NCBI GenBank assembly: GCA_964453995.1
Contig: CAYVQC010000012.1
Coordinates: 19,027-83,026 of the forward strand
Origin: SKVR01 sp964453995
GTDB taxonomy: Bacteria; Bacteroidota; Bacteroidia; Bacteroidales; UBA7960
Direction of reading: 5' to 3'
DNA length: 64,000 nucleotides
The notes beneath the pieces are model-generated. The model saw nothing but the letters and a program-made list of their open reading frames with translations, was not told the origin of the DNA and did no database searches. Shown here piece after piece: positions 1-8,228 of this stretch (the stretch's first letter is position 1; each line of letters starts with the position of its first letter). The translations under genes were made by a program, and so were the position numbers.

Positions 1-294
1 TACCATATTGGGAACGATGCGTACCCGGGCCAACACCTGGCCTTTCTTCACCATTTCTCCCTCTGCAACCAGAATCTGATCGATAATACCGGATACAGTT
101 GGCTTGATTTCAATTTCGTTTCGGGGAACAACAGAACCCGTTGCTACTGTCTTGCGGATAATGTCGGTATAAAAGGCCTGTGTGGTTTCGTGCACAACAG
201 GTTTGGGTCTTGATTTGGAATACAAAAACCCAATGGTGCCTGCAAACACGGCGAGAACTAAAACTATAAGAAAGATTCTGACAAATTTTTTCAT
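1..294 (-). CDS. Periplasmic adaptor subunit of an efflux system (HlyD/MacA family), 3' part cut by window start
   Basis: Membrane-fusion protein that would bridge the inner-membrane ABC transporter encoded just downstream to an outer-membrane channel. Only the first 98 residues lie in the window. They show a start at 294 (MKKFVRIF), one N-terminal membrane anchor (about residues 5-24), and the first half of a biotinyl-lipoyl-like domain (ATGSVVPRNEIEIKP, then VSGIIDQILVAEGEMVKKGQ), which is typical of MacA/HlyD proteins. It follows the two permease genes on the same strand with a 68-base gap, so it is probably the last or next-to-last gene of the operon. No TolC-like gene is visible. Family assignment is firm; the transported substrate is unknown. 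Confidence 0.88.
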   Translation of the reverse strand, partial: MKKFVRIFLIVLVLAVFAGTIGFLYSKSRPKPVVHETTQAFYTDIIRKTVATGSVVPRNEIEIKPTVSGIIDQILVAEGEMVKKGQVLARVRIVPNMV

Positions 295-362
295 GGCAAT
301 GATTGTGTTATAAAGTTGATTGTTAGTTATTTATTTCTTTGTTTTGCTTTACATGGCTAATT

Positions 363-1631
363 TCATTCATCCCTGAGTGCGTCGATGGGTTTTATACTTA
401 CTGCCCTTTTGGCTGGCATCAGACCTGCCAGGGCACCAGATATTACCAGGATAATAAGTGCAGTAACAGCGATATTGAAATCAACCTCAGGATTTTTGAA
501 GGCCATGTCTTCTGAAGCGTTTGCAGCCAGGGCTTTGTTGATCACCTCGAGCAGAAATACTGCCAGTGATAATCCAAAATAGCCTGCAAGAGTGGTGAGA
601 AAAACTGATTCAGTAATGATCTGGCTGATGATCTTTCGGGGCGTAGCTCCCAGGGCTCTCTGGATACCAATTTCCTTGGTTCGTTCTTTTACCACAATGA
701 GCATGATATTGCTGATGCCAATCACTCCGGCCAGCAGGGTTCCTGTTCCAACGATCCATACCAGCACCTGAATGCCCATAAACAATCCCGAAACTTTTTT
801 AAACTCTTCTTCCATATTAAACCCCCTAATGGCCTGCTGATCGTGGGGGGCTACTTTATGCCTTCGTTTCAGAAGGTCTCTTGCCTTGGCATCAATTACG
901 CTGGCTGCATATTGGGGCTTGGCAGTCATGGCAAACCAACCAACCACATCACCATAATTATAGGTTTGCTGCAGGGTAGTGAAGGGGATGAAGATAGACT
1001 GGGCCTTATCACCGCCAAAATTCATATTTCGGTTAAGAGGGCTAAACACCCCAACAACCTGGAAATATACTCCGTTGATGCGGATGTATTCGCCCAGGGG
1101 ATCTTCGCCCTCTTCAAACAAGATATCTTTTACCAGGTTTCCGATCACGGCAACTTTTCTTTTATGCAAAATATCAAGGTGGTTTACAAAGCGCCCTTCA
1201 TGAATATCTACCGGATCAATAGAGTTCCATTCAGGGAAATCCCCGTTTACTGTAAAAGAACCTGTTTTGAGGCCTCTTACCACATTGTCGGTGGTGCCAG
1301 GATTGCCTCTTCCCTGCAGGCGGGGAGCGATCAGGTCAATTTCGGGTATGTTGGTGCGCAGTGCTTCTATATCGGCATTGCGAAAGTAGAAACGGCGGCC
1401 ACGGGGAAAACCGGCATAAGGTTCGGAAGTGGGTTGTGTCATCAGGAAAATGCTGTTGGTGGCGAAGTCCTTCATTCCATCATATACTGCATTTTGCAGC
1501 CCTCTGCCCGACCCCAGCATAATGATAAGCATAAAGATACCCCAGAAAACGCCAAAGGCGGTGAGGATAGTGCGCATCTTATTCTTTTTGAGCGCGGCAA
1601 ATATTTCCTGCCATTTATCTAAATCAAACAT
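363..1631 (-). CDS. ABC transporter permease, MacB/FtsX type (first of two paralogues)
   Basis: Inner-membrane subunit of a MacAB/LolCDE-like transporter. The 422 residues show one N-terminal membrane helix (about 19-40, within MRTILTAFGVFWGIF), a large periplasmic MacB_PCD-type domain (about 42-285), and three C-terminal helices forming the FtsX domain. The coupling motif before the second helix is KERTKEIGIQRALGA, the usual cytoplasmic contact with the ATPase. The end reads MPAKRAVSIKPIDALRDE, a near-invariant tail of this family. Its neighbour at 1690-2925 has the same architecture and tail (IKPIEALRDE), so the two probably pair as a heterodimer or arose by tandem duplication. Substrate cannot be told from sequence. 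Confidence 0.93.
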   Translation of the reverse strand: MFDLDKWQEIFAALKKNKMRTILTAFGVFWGIFMLIIMLGSGRGLQNAVYDGMKDFATNSIFLMTQPTSEPYAGFPRGRRFYFRNADIEALRTNIPEIDLIAPRLQGRGNPGTTDNVVRGLKTGSFTVNGDFPEWNSIDPVDIHEGRFVNHLDILHKRKVAVIGNLVKDILFEEGEDPLGEYIRINGVYFQVVGVFSPLNRNMNFGGDKAQSIFIPFTTLQQTYNYGDVVGWFAMTAKPQYAASVIDAKARDLLKRRHKVAPHDQQAIRGFNMEEEFKKVSGLFMGIQVLVWIVGTGTLLAGVIGISNIMLIVVKERTKEIGIQRALGATPRKIISQIITESVFLTTLAGYFGLSLAVFLLEVINKALAANASEDMAFKNPEVDFNIAVTALIILVISGALAGLMPAKRAVSIKPIDALRDE

Positions 1632-1689
1632 CTTTTCAGTAATTATCAGTACTTAATTATGTATTTTCCCCAGCAAGCTCATTACATAT

Positions 1690-2925
1690 TTACTCATCTC
1701 TAAGAGCTTCAATGGGTTTTATCCTGGCGGCTCGTTGTGCTGGTACAAAACCTGCCAGTGCACCAGCAACAATAAGCAATATGGTGGCCGAAACTGCTAT
1801 TCCGAAGTCGGCTGAAGGATTGGCAAAATAATCCGTATCAATACCGGAGAGTAACTCAAGGGTACCCACACCCAGGACCAGCCCAATATAGCCGGCAAAA
1901 GTGGTGATCATCACTGATTCAAAAAGCACCAGCATTACCACCGAAAGGGGTGTTGCTCCCAAGGCTTTCCTGATGCCTATTTCGCGGGTACGCTCCTTTA
2001 CCACAATGATCATAATATTGCTTACCCCCACAATACCAGCTATGATGGTGCCGATACCAATGATCCAGACAAAAAGCCTGATCCCCTTAAAAATGCTCTG
2101 CATCTGCATATAGTTTTCAAAGCTGTTCCAGGTTCCCAAAGCCCGTTGGTCATCCTGGTCGAAATGGTGCACTGCGGCCAGCCGGCTTCGTATATCCCTT
2201 TCTACCTGCTGCGCTTCTTCAATGGTATTGGCATCTATGGTCATTGAAATCTCATGAAGACGGTTTCCTCCGCTAAAAACAACTTGCGCAGTAGAAATGG
2301 GCACATACACCATTCGCATATTGTTTTCGTTTCGGCTCTGGTCTTCATAGAATCCCACTACCCTGAAGGGGATATTGTTGATATGGATATACTTACCCAG
2401 AGCTTGTTCTGCCTCTTCCTTGAACAGGATATCACGCACCAGGGTGCTGATCACGGCGACTTTTCTTTTTTCCTCCATATCAAAAAGATTGAGGTATCTT
2501 CCCTGGGTAATTTCAAGCGCTTCAATAAATTCATATTCGGGATGAACATTGCGAACGGAGAAAGAATGGGTTTCATTTTTATAGCTTACCTGGCCACCCC
2601 ACCAAATGTTGAAACGGCCTGATATATATTCAGTCTGGGGAATATTGGTTTTCAGGTTTTCATAGTCATCGTTGGTAAACCGGATCTGCCGGCCGGGGTT
2701 CATTCCTTCGTGCGCTACACTGGTTCTGCCGGTCCACATCCACAGGGAATTTTTTGCAGCACCCCTGAACTGACTGTCAAAGCCATTTTGGAGCCCGTTG
2801 CCCGACCCCAAAAGAATGATAAGCATGAAAATTCCCCATGCCACACTGAATCCGGTAAGGAAAGTACGGAGTTTATTTTTTTTGATGGTGGCCAGAATTT
2901 CCTGCCATTTATCGAGATCAAACAT
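1690..2925 (-). CDS. ABC transporter permease, MacB/FtsX type (second paralogue)
   Basis: Inner-membrane permease of 411 residues with the same order of parts as the next gene downstream: N-terminal helix (about 19-40), periplasmic domain (about 42-280), three C-terminal helices, coupling motif KERTREIGIRKALGA and tail IKPIEALRDE. Both proteins begin MFDLDKWQEI, so they share the N-terminal cytoplasmic segment almost exactly, which points to a tandem duplication. It lies 58 bases upstream of its paralogue and 42 bases downstream of the ATPase gene, and all are on the minus strand, consistent with one transcript from about 3672 to beyond the window start. Confidence 0.93.
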   Translation of the reverse strand: MFDLDKWQEILATIKKNKLRTFLTGFSVAWGIFMLIILLGSGNGLQNGFDSQFRGAAKNSLWMWTGRTSVAHEGMNPGRQIRFTNDDYENLKTNIPQTEYISGRFNIWWGGQVSYKNETHSFSVRNVHPEYEFIEALEITQGRYLNLFDMEEKRKVAVISTLVRDILFKEEAEQALGKYIHINNIPFRVVGFYEDQSRNENNMRMVYVPISTAQVVFSGGNRLHEISMTIDANTIEEAQQVERDIRSRLAAVHHFDQDDQRALGTWNSFENYMQMQSIFKGIRLFVWIIGIGTIIAGIVGVSNIMIIVVKERTREIGIRKALGATPLSVVMLVLFESVMITTFAGYIGLVLGVGTLELLSGIDTDYFANPSADFGIAVSATILLIVAGALAGFVPAQRAARIKPIEALRDE

Positions 2926-2967
2926 TTTACCTACACTTTGAATCTAAACTTTAACTTTTTGGAGCCC

Positions 2968-3672
2968 TCAGGCGTGAAATGTATCTGCCATAAGGGGCTC
3001 AGGGACAAAATCAGCTTCAATGATACCATCCCTCAGTTTTACCACTCTTTTTGTCATTCGCGAAATATCGTCCTCGTGGGTTACAATAATTACGGTGATG
3101 CCCTCCTTATTGATCTGTTGCAATATTTCCATTACCTCATAAGAAGTATTTGAATCGAGAGCACCGGTGGGTTCATCAGCAAGGATAACTTTCGGACTGG
3201 CAATAAGTGAGCGGGCAATAGCCACACGTTGTTTTTGCCCGCCAGAGAGTTCGTTTGGCATATGTTCGGCCCAATCCAGAAGACCGACCTTTTCCAGGTA
3301 TTCCAGAGCGATTTTGTTGCGCTTCTTCCTGCTAACCTTTTTGTAATACAATGGAAGAGCAACATTTTCCATAGCATTTTTGAACGATATCAGGTTGAAC
3401 GACTGGAAAACGAAGCCGATATATTCATTGCGAAGCAGAGCCGCACGGGTTTCTGTTAAATTGCGAATGGGCCGCCCGTCCAGGGAATAATTCCCCTGAT
3501 CATAAGTATCCAGAATACCAAGAATATTGAGAAGGGTGGATTTTCCAGACCCGGAACTTCCCATGATGGATACCATTTCGCCTTTTTCGATGGTAAGATC
3601 AATACCCTTTAAAACATGAAGGGAACTGTTTCCCATTTTATAAGACTTGTGTATATTTTGCAAATAAATCAT
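2968..3672 (-). CDS. ABC transporter ATP-binding protein, LolD/MacB type
   Basis: Cytoplasmic ATPase that powers the two FtsX-type permeases. Walker A is GSSGSGKST, the signature is LSGGQKQRVAIARSL, Walker B is VILADEPTGALD, and the H-loop is VTHEDD. All catalytic residues are present. The open frame extends to 3705, but the start at 3672 (MIYLQNIHKSY) fits the family's N-terminus, and the extra 11 residues (MWQSSTTKIHT) look like untranslated leader; no Shine-Dalgarno site helps decide. It heads the operon ATPase - permease - permease - adaptor. Upstream, at 3781-3816, lie two tandem palindromes that could be its operator. Confidence 0.93.
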   Translation of the reverse strand: MIYLQNIHKSYKMGNSSLHVLKGIDLTIEKGEMVSIMGSSGSGKSTLLNILGILDTYDQGNYSLDGRPIRNLTETRAALLRNEYIGFVFQSFNLISFKNAMENVALPLYYKKVSRKKRNKIALEYLEKVGLLDWAEHMPNELSGGQKQRVAIARSLIASPKVILADEPTGALDSNTSYEVMEILQQINKEGITVIIVTHEDDISRMTKRVVKLRDGIIEADFVPEPLMADTFHA

Positions 3673-4201
3673 AGTATGGATTTTTGTTGTTGAAGACTGC
3701 CACATTTCAGGCCAAAAATTATATGTCGTTGCATGTAAACTGGTTACAAAACCTTCTTCTGCCTAAATGGATAATAAACTTGTTCAATGTCGCACAAAAG
3801 CGTTCGAAAACGAACACAGCACCCCGGACATTTTCATATTGGGTGAGACGATTGCTATAGCAATTCATTACGAAAGAAACCGATTTTCATTACAGTTCCT
3901 GTCGAAAAAACTTTCAACCGGGTATAACATTTTAAACCATTGATCAAGAAAAGTTTATTTCCATCGGTTATGCCACCAAAATGAAAGCTAAGTTGTTGTG
4001 GGAAAACACATTGGAGATATGCCAAAAAAAGGTATTTTTGCCGCTGATTTCAGGTGCTGCCCGTTGTATGCCTGGCCTGTGTTTCAGAAACAATGCTGTT
4101 CAGACCAGGAGAACAAATCGCAACAGCAGGCATAAAACCGGATATGAAATCTACAGGTATGAATTTATATTTAACAAAAACGAATAAACCACCTTCAAAA
4201 C
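3673..4201. other. Intergenic region between divergent transcription units, with palindromes
   Basis: About 530 bases with no convincing gene. It separates the minus-strand efflux operon from the plus-strand membrane protein gene at 4202. Visible structure: two tandem 16-base imperfect palindromes (3781-3796 and 3801-3816) and a perfect 14-base palindrome ATTGCTATAGCAAT (3851-3864). A 68-codon open frame at 3981-4187 lacks any recognisable features and I treat it as chance. Confidence 0.7.
3781..3816. promoter_or_regulatory. Tandem operator-like palindromes, 20 bp centre to centre
   Basis: Site A is TGTTCA-ATGT-CGCACA (3781-3796) and site B is CGTTCG-AAAA-CGAACA (3801-3816). Both fit the pattern TGTTCG-N4-CGAACA with at most one mismatch per half-site, and their centres are 20 bases apart, about two helical turns. 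This is the arrangement expected for cooperative binding of a dimeric regulator. Downstream on the plus strand, GGG (3841-3843) and TTGC (3852-3855) have the spacing of a sigma-54 -24/-12 element, although the -24 part is weak. The likely target is the divergent efflux operon or the gene at 4202. The regulator is not in the window. Confidence 0.5.
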
Positions 4202-5740
4202 ATGGACTATTTTACCGATCAAATGGCTAATGCCCACATTCTAAACCAATTCTGGCTTACCTTTCTCCTTGTAATCTCAATGGTACTGGTATCGCGTACT
4301 TTTGTTGCCGGTACTCGTTACTCACCCATCCTTATCATAGTCGTTTTTGGTCTAATCATGGGGTATGTGCTTGTGGGTACCGGCATGGGTACTCCCGGCC
4401 TGAGAGAGTTCCCCATTGTGGATTTTACCAGCAAAGTAACTATTACCGCCCTGATTGCATCTTTTTTCGTGGGAGGACAGGAGATCAAAAAAATTATTTC
4501 CAAACAGGAGATTGACAAAAAGGATATAGTGGTTCCTTCTGATGAAGAGATGTTTTTAGGAACCAAATTTACCCAGTTCATGTTTCTGATCCGGTCGTTC
4601 TTTGTTCTCATCGGCATTGAATCTATGAAAAGGGTGATTGTGGGCTACAACAATAATGAGCCTCTCGATAATTTTTATCCCCTGTTGGGCTATCTTGGAC
4701 TTGTGGGTTCCATTATCCTGATTGACTATCGCGCCAAGATTACCAATAAACCCGTTTACATACGCAAAGGGATCATAGAAACAGCGATGATACTCGGAAT
4801 CCTGGTATTATCGTGGTACATTGCCGGATGGATACGGCCTACTATTGCCCTTCCTGAGATTTTCTTCGCCATGATCCTGAGTGTATCTTTGGGGATGATA
4901 TTTTCACGCTGGAAATTTGGCCCCACGATTCGCTCATTGCTTTTTGCCGGTATCCCTGTGGTGCTTGCAGCCAATTTCATGGTAGGCGGATCGCGCATTG
5001 CTGAAGCATTCTCCTTATCAGGAATGACTTCTGTGCTGTCATTTGGTTTCTTCGGGCAGCTATTGTGGATGTTCGGAGGACTGAGCCTACTCATTCTCTT
5101 GGGCAAAGCCAACCATATCCGCAACCTTGCTCCTGGTATGGCAGGTTCATTGTCTCACTCCGGCCTTACAGGTGCTTGTACCGCCGGCGACCTCGGTCCT
5201 GAAGCACAGGTAAGAGCCCCCATTATGATCAATATTCCCTTTATCGGGCACATTTTCGTATTTTCCATCCTGGCTGCCAGTGCAACAAGCGGGAAGCTCC
5301 TGATACCCTACACCCTGATCGTAATAGCCGTTGGTCTATTACTTACCTGGTGGGCATTGGTAACATTGAGAAAAGCAGGCAATAAAGACGCTAAAGAAAT
5401 AAGGGGACTGATGATATTTTCCCTTGGATGGCAATTGGTAGCGGTTTTTGGCGGACTTTTCATACTGTACCTGGGAAATATGGATATCAACAACTCAGTT
5501 ATGGCCAATGCTTCTGCCATTTCGCACTTTGGCTTATTTGCCGCTATACAGGGAGGGATGTTTGGTGAGGAAGCCGCCGGACTGATCGCCTTTGTATTTG
5601 CGATGCCCTTCCTGGTGCACCCCCTGGTATTTGGCATTTTTGGCAAAACAGCAGAAAATAATGGAGTAATGCCTCAACGCATCGTATTTACACTTGCACT
5701 CATTGGTGTAGGAGGAGTTTTGTATGCCTTATTCTTTTAA
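4202..5740 (+). CDS. Polytopic inner-membrane protein of unknown function, transporter-like
   Basis: I do not recognise this 512-residue protein. It is strongly hydrophobic, with about 12-13 predicted membrane segments spread over the whole length. Polar loops are short except around residues 95-125 (KKIISKQEIDKKD). Glycine/serine-rich stretches such as MAGSLSHSGLTGACTAGDLGPEA (about residues 317-339) and an internal VGG motif resemble substrate-binding re-entrant segments of secondary transporters, and the DFTSKVTITALIASFF segment vaguely recalls sodium-carboxylate carriers, but I cannot assign a family. The start at 4202 follows an AT-rich leader. A small thioesterase gene follows 87 bases downstream on the same strand. 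Confidence 0.7.
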   Translation: MDYFTDQMANAHILNQFWLTFLLVISMVLVSRTFVAGTRYSPILIIVVFGLIMGYVLVGTGMGTPGLREFPIVDFTSKVTITALIASFFVGGQEIKKIISKQEIDKKDIVVPSDEEMFLGTKFTQFMFLIRSFFVLIGIESMKRVIVGYNNNEPLDNFYPLLGYLGLVGSIILIDYRAKITNKPVYIRKGIIETAMILGILVLSWYIAGWIRPTIALPEIFFAMILSVSLGMIFSRWKFGPTIRSLLFAGIPVVLAANFMVGGSRIAEAFSLSGMTSVLSFGFFGQLLWMFGGLSLLILLGKANHIRNLAPGMAGSLSHSGLTGACTAGDLGPEAQVRAPIMINIPFIGHIFVFSILAASATSGKLLIPYTLIVIAVGLLLTWWALVTLRKAGNKDAKEIRGLMIFSLGWQLVAVFGGLFILYLGNMDINNSVMANASAISHFGLFAAIQGGMFGEEAAGLIAFVFAMPFLVHPLVFGIFGKTAENNGVMPQRIVFTLALIGVGGVLYALFF

Positions 5741-5827
5741 TAATATGTATTTTTGCGTGTTTGACTTGTCCGGCCGCAGAAAACCGTTGCCAGGCCTATT
5801 ATCGCTACCCAAAAAACGCATTACCAT

Positions 5828-6226
5828 ATGAGCAAAACCCTGGAATACCATTATGAGCATAAGGTAACCCACACAGACCTTGACGAGTTGAATCATGTAA
5901 ATAATGTTGTTTATGTGCAATGGATACAGGATGCAGCGGTACGCCACTGGAACCTGGTTGCACCTGAAAAGATCAAGAATCAATTTGTTTGGGTTATTGT
6001 AAGGCACGAGATAGACTATCATTACCCTGCTGTGCTCAATGATCTGTTACTGATAAAAACCCATGTGCTGAACGCCTCGGCGGTAAGCTCTGAAAGATTG
6101 GTTCAAATCTATCGTAAAGCTGATATGAAACTATTGGTGGAATCAAAGACCCGCTGGTGCATGATTGATGCAAAAACCCATCGGCCGGCAAGAATAACCA
6201 ACGAAATCAGGGACTTCTTTCTGTAA
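5828..6226 (+). CDS. Acyl-CoA thioesterase, hotdog fold (4HBT/YbgC-FadM type)
   Basis: A 132-residue single-domain hotdog protein, the normal length for 4HBT thioesterases. The N-terminal motif TDLDELNHVNNVVYVQW carries the conserved Asp and Asn of this family, where the Asp acts as the catalytic base, and HEIDYHYPAVLNDLL is the central strand region. Expected role: cytosolic hydrolysis of an acyl-CoA thioester; chain-length preference cannot be read from the sequence. It may be co-transcribed with the membrane protein gene upstream (87-base gap). The region after it holds a structured repeat rather than a simple terminator. Confidence 0.88.
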   Translation: MSKTLEYHYEHKVTHTDLDELNHVNNVVYVQWIQDAAVRHWNLVAPEKIKNQFVWVIVRHEIDYHYPAVLNDLLLIKTHVLNASAVSSERLVQIYRKADMKLLVESKTRWCMIDAKTHRPARITNEIRDFFL

Positions 6227-6262
6227 AAACCTATCTTCTTTTTCACAGGGAAAGAAAAAAAA

Positions 6263-6410
6263 AGGAGGCTGTCTTAAAAGCCTGCATACCTGTACGCTGA
6301 GCTTGTTGAAGCGGAAATATCCTGCTGATTTTTCAGCTTCCGTTTCCACAGTTGCTACTGTGAGCTTGCCGAATAGCTCAACGACCAGAGAGAACTTGAG
6401 GCAGCCTCCT
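6263..6410. repeat. Structured intergenic repeat element with long inverted arms and nested hairpins
   Basis: The outer arms AGGAGGCTG (6263-6271) and CAGCCTCCT (6402-6410) are perfect inverted repeats 130 bases apart. Inside are GCTGA-TTTT-TCAGC (hairpin, about 6324-6337), CACAGT-TGCT-ACTGTG (hairpin, about 6347-6362), and a direct repeat GAGCTTGYYGAA at 6299-6310 and 6362-6373. The last motif resembles the dispersed intergenic GAGCTTG-TCGAAG repeats seen in many bacterial genomes. It lies between the convergent thioesterase and ssb genes. I infer a REP/MITE-like element that may also terminate transcription from both sides. Confidence 0.55.
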
Positions 6411-6437
6411 CTTACCTAATTTCTTCAAAAGGATTTT

Positions 6438-6857
6438 TTAAAACGGAAGATCTTCATCCTCTGCGGCAGCCGGACTGTAATCCTCATTTACCGGAGGTGG
6501 AGTCTTCTGAGAGTCCCCTTCGCCCATGGGCTTACCAAGGAAGGTCATGTTGTCTCCGACAATTTCGGTAATGTACCGCTTATTACCATCCTTATCGTCC
6601 CACGACCTTGTTTTGATTCTTCCTTCAAGATAAATCTGGCTCCCTTTGCGAAGATACTTCTCTGCAAGTTCTGCCAGCCCACGCCATACCACAATGTTAT
6701 GCCATTCGGTTTGTTCAACTTTGGCTCCGTCTTTTCCCTTGTAGGTTTCATTGGTAGCAAGAGGAAAAGAAGCTACTTTAGCCCCACTTTCAATACTTCT
6801 TACCTCCGGGTCTTTACCCAGATTCCCGATCAAGATAACTTTGTTAACTCCTGACAT
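6438..6857 (-). CDS. ssb: Single-stranded DNA-binding protein
   Basis: A 139-residue SSB. The OB-fold N-terminus (MSGVNKVILIGNLGKDPEVR) spans roughly residues 1-105 with the typical TEWHNIVVWRGLAELAEKYL and KGSQIYLEGRIKTR segments. A short acidic linker follows, and the C-terminal tip EDEDLPF is the peptide that recruits replication and repair partners. It binds exposed single strands during replication, repair and recombination as a tetramer. It lies downstream of mutY on the same strand with a gap of about 140 bases; mutY-ssb adjacency is common in Bacteroidota. No gldE/gldD genes follow, although they often do in this phylum. Confidence 0.97.
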   Translation of the reverse strand: MSGVNKVILIGNLGKDPEVRSIESGAKVASFPLATNETYKGKDGAKVEQTEWHNIVVWRGLAELAEKYLRKGSQIYLEGRIKTRSWDDKDGNKRYITEIVGDNMTFLGKPMGEGDSQKTPPPVNEDYSPAAAEDEDLPF

Positions 6858-6999
6858 CTCTCAACTGTTTAAATTTAACTTTGATTTAATTCGTTTTAAA
6901 TTTATAAATAATTCTTCTATTTTAAAAGTAATTTGTTTCTAAATGGGTGTTTTTTTACACAAAAGACATTAAGCGGCCTCCAAACCTGCAGAGGAACAA

Positions 7000-8076
7000 C
7001 TACAACCATCTTGTTTTTTCAAGGAATTTGGTAATGAGTATTGGTTTTCCCATTTGTCTGAAATCATCGATGCTCACCTTACTATATTGTTTTTCAAAGA
7101 TAGGATAATAATGAGGTTGCAGCATTTTTTTGTAAAAATAAGCCTCGATGCGCTGATGGGTAAGCTGATGGGAGATATGAAAAGGCACATCCTCCCATTC
7201 TAAATCCTTTTCATTTACTACCAGTTCAGAAAAAACGGGATGTAAGGCCAGCGTTTCCGAATCCAGGGAGCTTGTTTGTGTTTCCAGCAATGGCAATTGA
7301 TAAAGATTTTTCCAAATATCACTATGGTTTCGTTTCTCTACAAACAGAACAGGATTTCCCTGTTCATAGAAATAAAAAAGGAAAAAATGAAAGTATCTCT
7401 TTTTCTGAACTATCTTTTTATTTTTAAAGGGAATGATTTCATGCAGCCCCGATACGCGGGCCACACATTCACGGGCAAAAGGACACACAGAACAAACCGG
7501 TCCTTTGGGCTTACAAACCAGCGATCCAAAATCCATCAGTGCCTGGTTAAAATCTCCAGCCCGACCTTCAGGAAGCATTTCACGGGCAATCTTCTCAATA
7601 TTCTTTCTTACTGAGGTATCATCCACAGGCTGCTGAATGCCAAAATACCTTGCCAAAACCCTGATAACATTACCATCAACAGCTGCTTCATGTTTGTTGA
7701 ATGCAATAGATGCAATGGCGGCTGCCGTATAGCTACCAATGCCTTTCAGTTTAAGCATTTCATTGTAATCGTCAGGAAATTGCCCGTTGTATCTGGCAAT
7801 AATCATTTGGGCAGTAGCAAGCAGATTGCGTGCCCTTGAATAATAGCCCAACCCTTGCCATAAGGCAAGAATTTCATCTTCACTGGCACTGGCCAGGGAA
7901 AAAACATCAGGATATTTGCTGATAAAGCGTTCATAATAAACTCTACCCTGAGCCATGCGGGTTTGCTGTAGAATAATCTCTGAAAGCCATATTTTGTAAG
8001 GGTCAGTGCTTTGGCGCCAGGGTAAATCACGTTGGTTGGTTTCATACCATTTAAGAAGCCGGGAGGTGAAGGTCAT
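7000..8076 (-). CDS. mutY: A/G-specific adenine DNA glycosylase
   Basis: MutY removes adenine mispaired with 8-oxoguanine (GO repair). In this 358-residue protein the N-terminus carries LPWRQSTDPYKIWLSEIILQQT, with the conserved catalytic Glu after LS. The helix-hairpin-helix is LKGIGSYTAAAIAS (about 108-121), followed by HEAAVDGNVIRVLAR with the catalytic Asp. The 4Fe-4S cluster cysteines are in CKPKGPVCSVCPFAREC (about 188-204). The C-terminal NUDIX-like domain that recognises 8-oxoG occupies roughly 230-350. The gene is divergent from the HU gene and 152 bases away from its start. Confidence 0.97.
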   Translation of the reverse strand: MTFTSRLLKWYETNQRDLPWRQSTDPYKIWLSEIILQQTRMAQGRVYYERFISKYPDVFSLASASEDEILALWQGLGYYSRARNLLATAQMIIARYNGQFPDDYNEMLKLKGIGSYTAAAIASIAFNKHEAAVDGNVIRVLARYFGIQQPVDDTSVRKNIEKIAREMLPEGRAGDFNQALMDFGSLVCKPKGPVCSVCPFARECVARVSGLHEIIPFKNKKIVQKKRYFHFFLFYFYEQGNPVLFVEKRNHSDIWKNLYQLPLLETQTSSLDSETLALHPVFSELVVNEKDLEWEDVPFHISHQLTHQRIEAYFYKKMLQPHYYPIFEKQYSKVSIDDFRQMGKPILITKFLEKTRWL

Positions 8077-8164
8077 AATTGCATTTGTCTGAAACAGAAC
8101 AATAAAAAGCAGTTTTAGGGGGCATAAAATTACACAATTTGTTTTCTTTGAATGAGAAAAGAAT

Positions 8165-8172
8165 TATCTTTG
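8165..8172 (+). promoter_or_regulatory. Bacteroidota -7 promoter element for the HU gene
   Basis: TATCTTTG at 8165-8172 matches the TAnnTTTG -7 consensus of the Bacteroidota primary sigma factor exactly. TTTG motifs lie upstream at 8138-8141 and 8147-8150, neither at the ideal spacing. It sits 57 bases before the HU start codon at 8229, which implies a leader of about 50 bases. The -7 match is seen directly; its use as promoter is inferred. Confidence 0.6.
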
Positions 8173-8228
8173 CAGCCCGATTAAAAAAAAATGACCGTTA
8201 TAATTATAAAACCTTAACAAATATAACT

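Noticed and set aside
843..1622. 259-codon frame opposite the first permease gene
   Set aside because: It is a shadow of the minus-strand permease, which has all family motifs.
3673..3720. Possible sigma-54 promoter on the minus strand (TTGGC...GGC) in front of the ABC ATPase gene
   Set aside because: The GG to GC spacing is one base too long and the -12 part lacks TTGC.
3981..4187. 68-codon plus-strand open frame before the membrane protein gene
   Set aside because: No signal peptide, domain or conserved-looking composition; it fills a spacer that carries palindromes, so I read it as chance.
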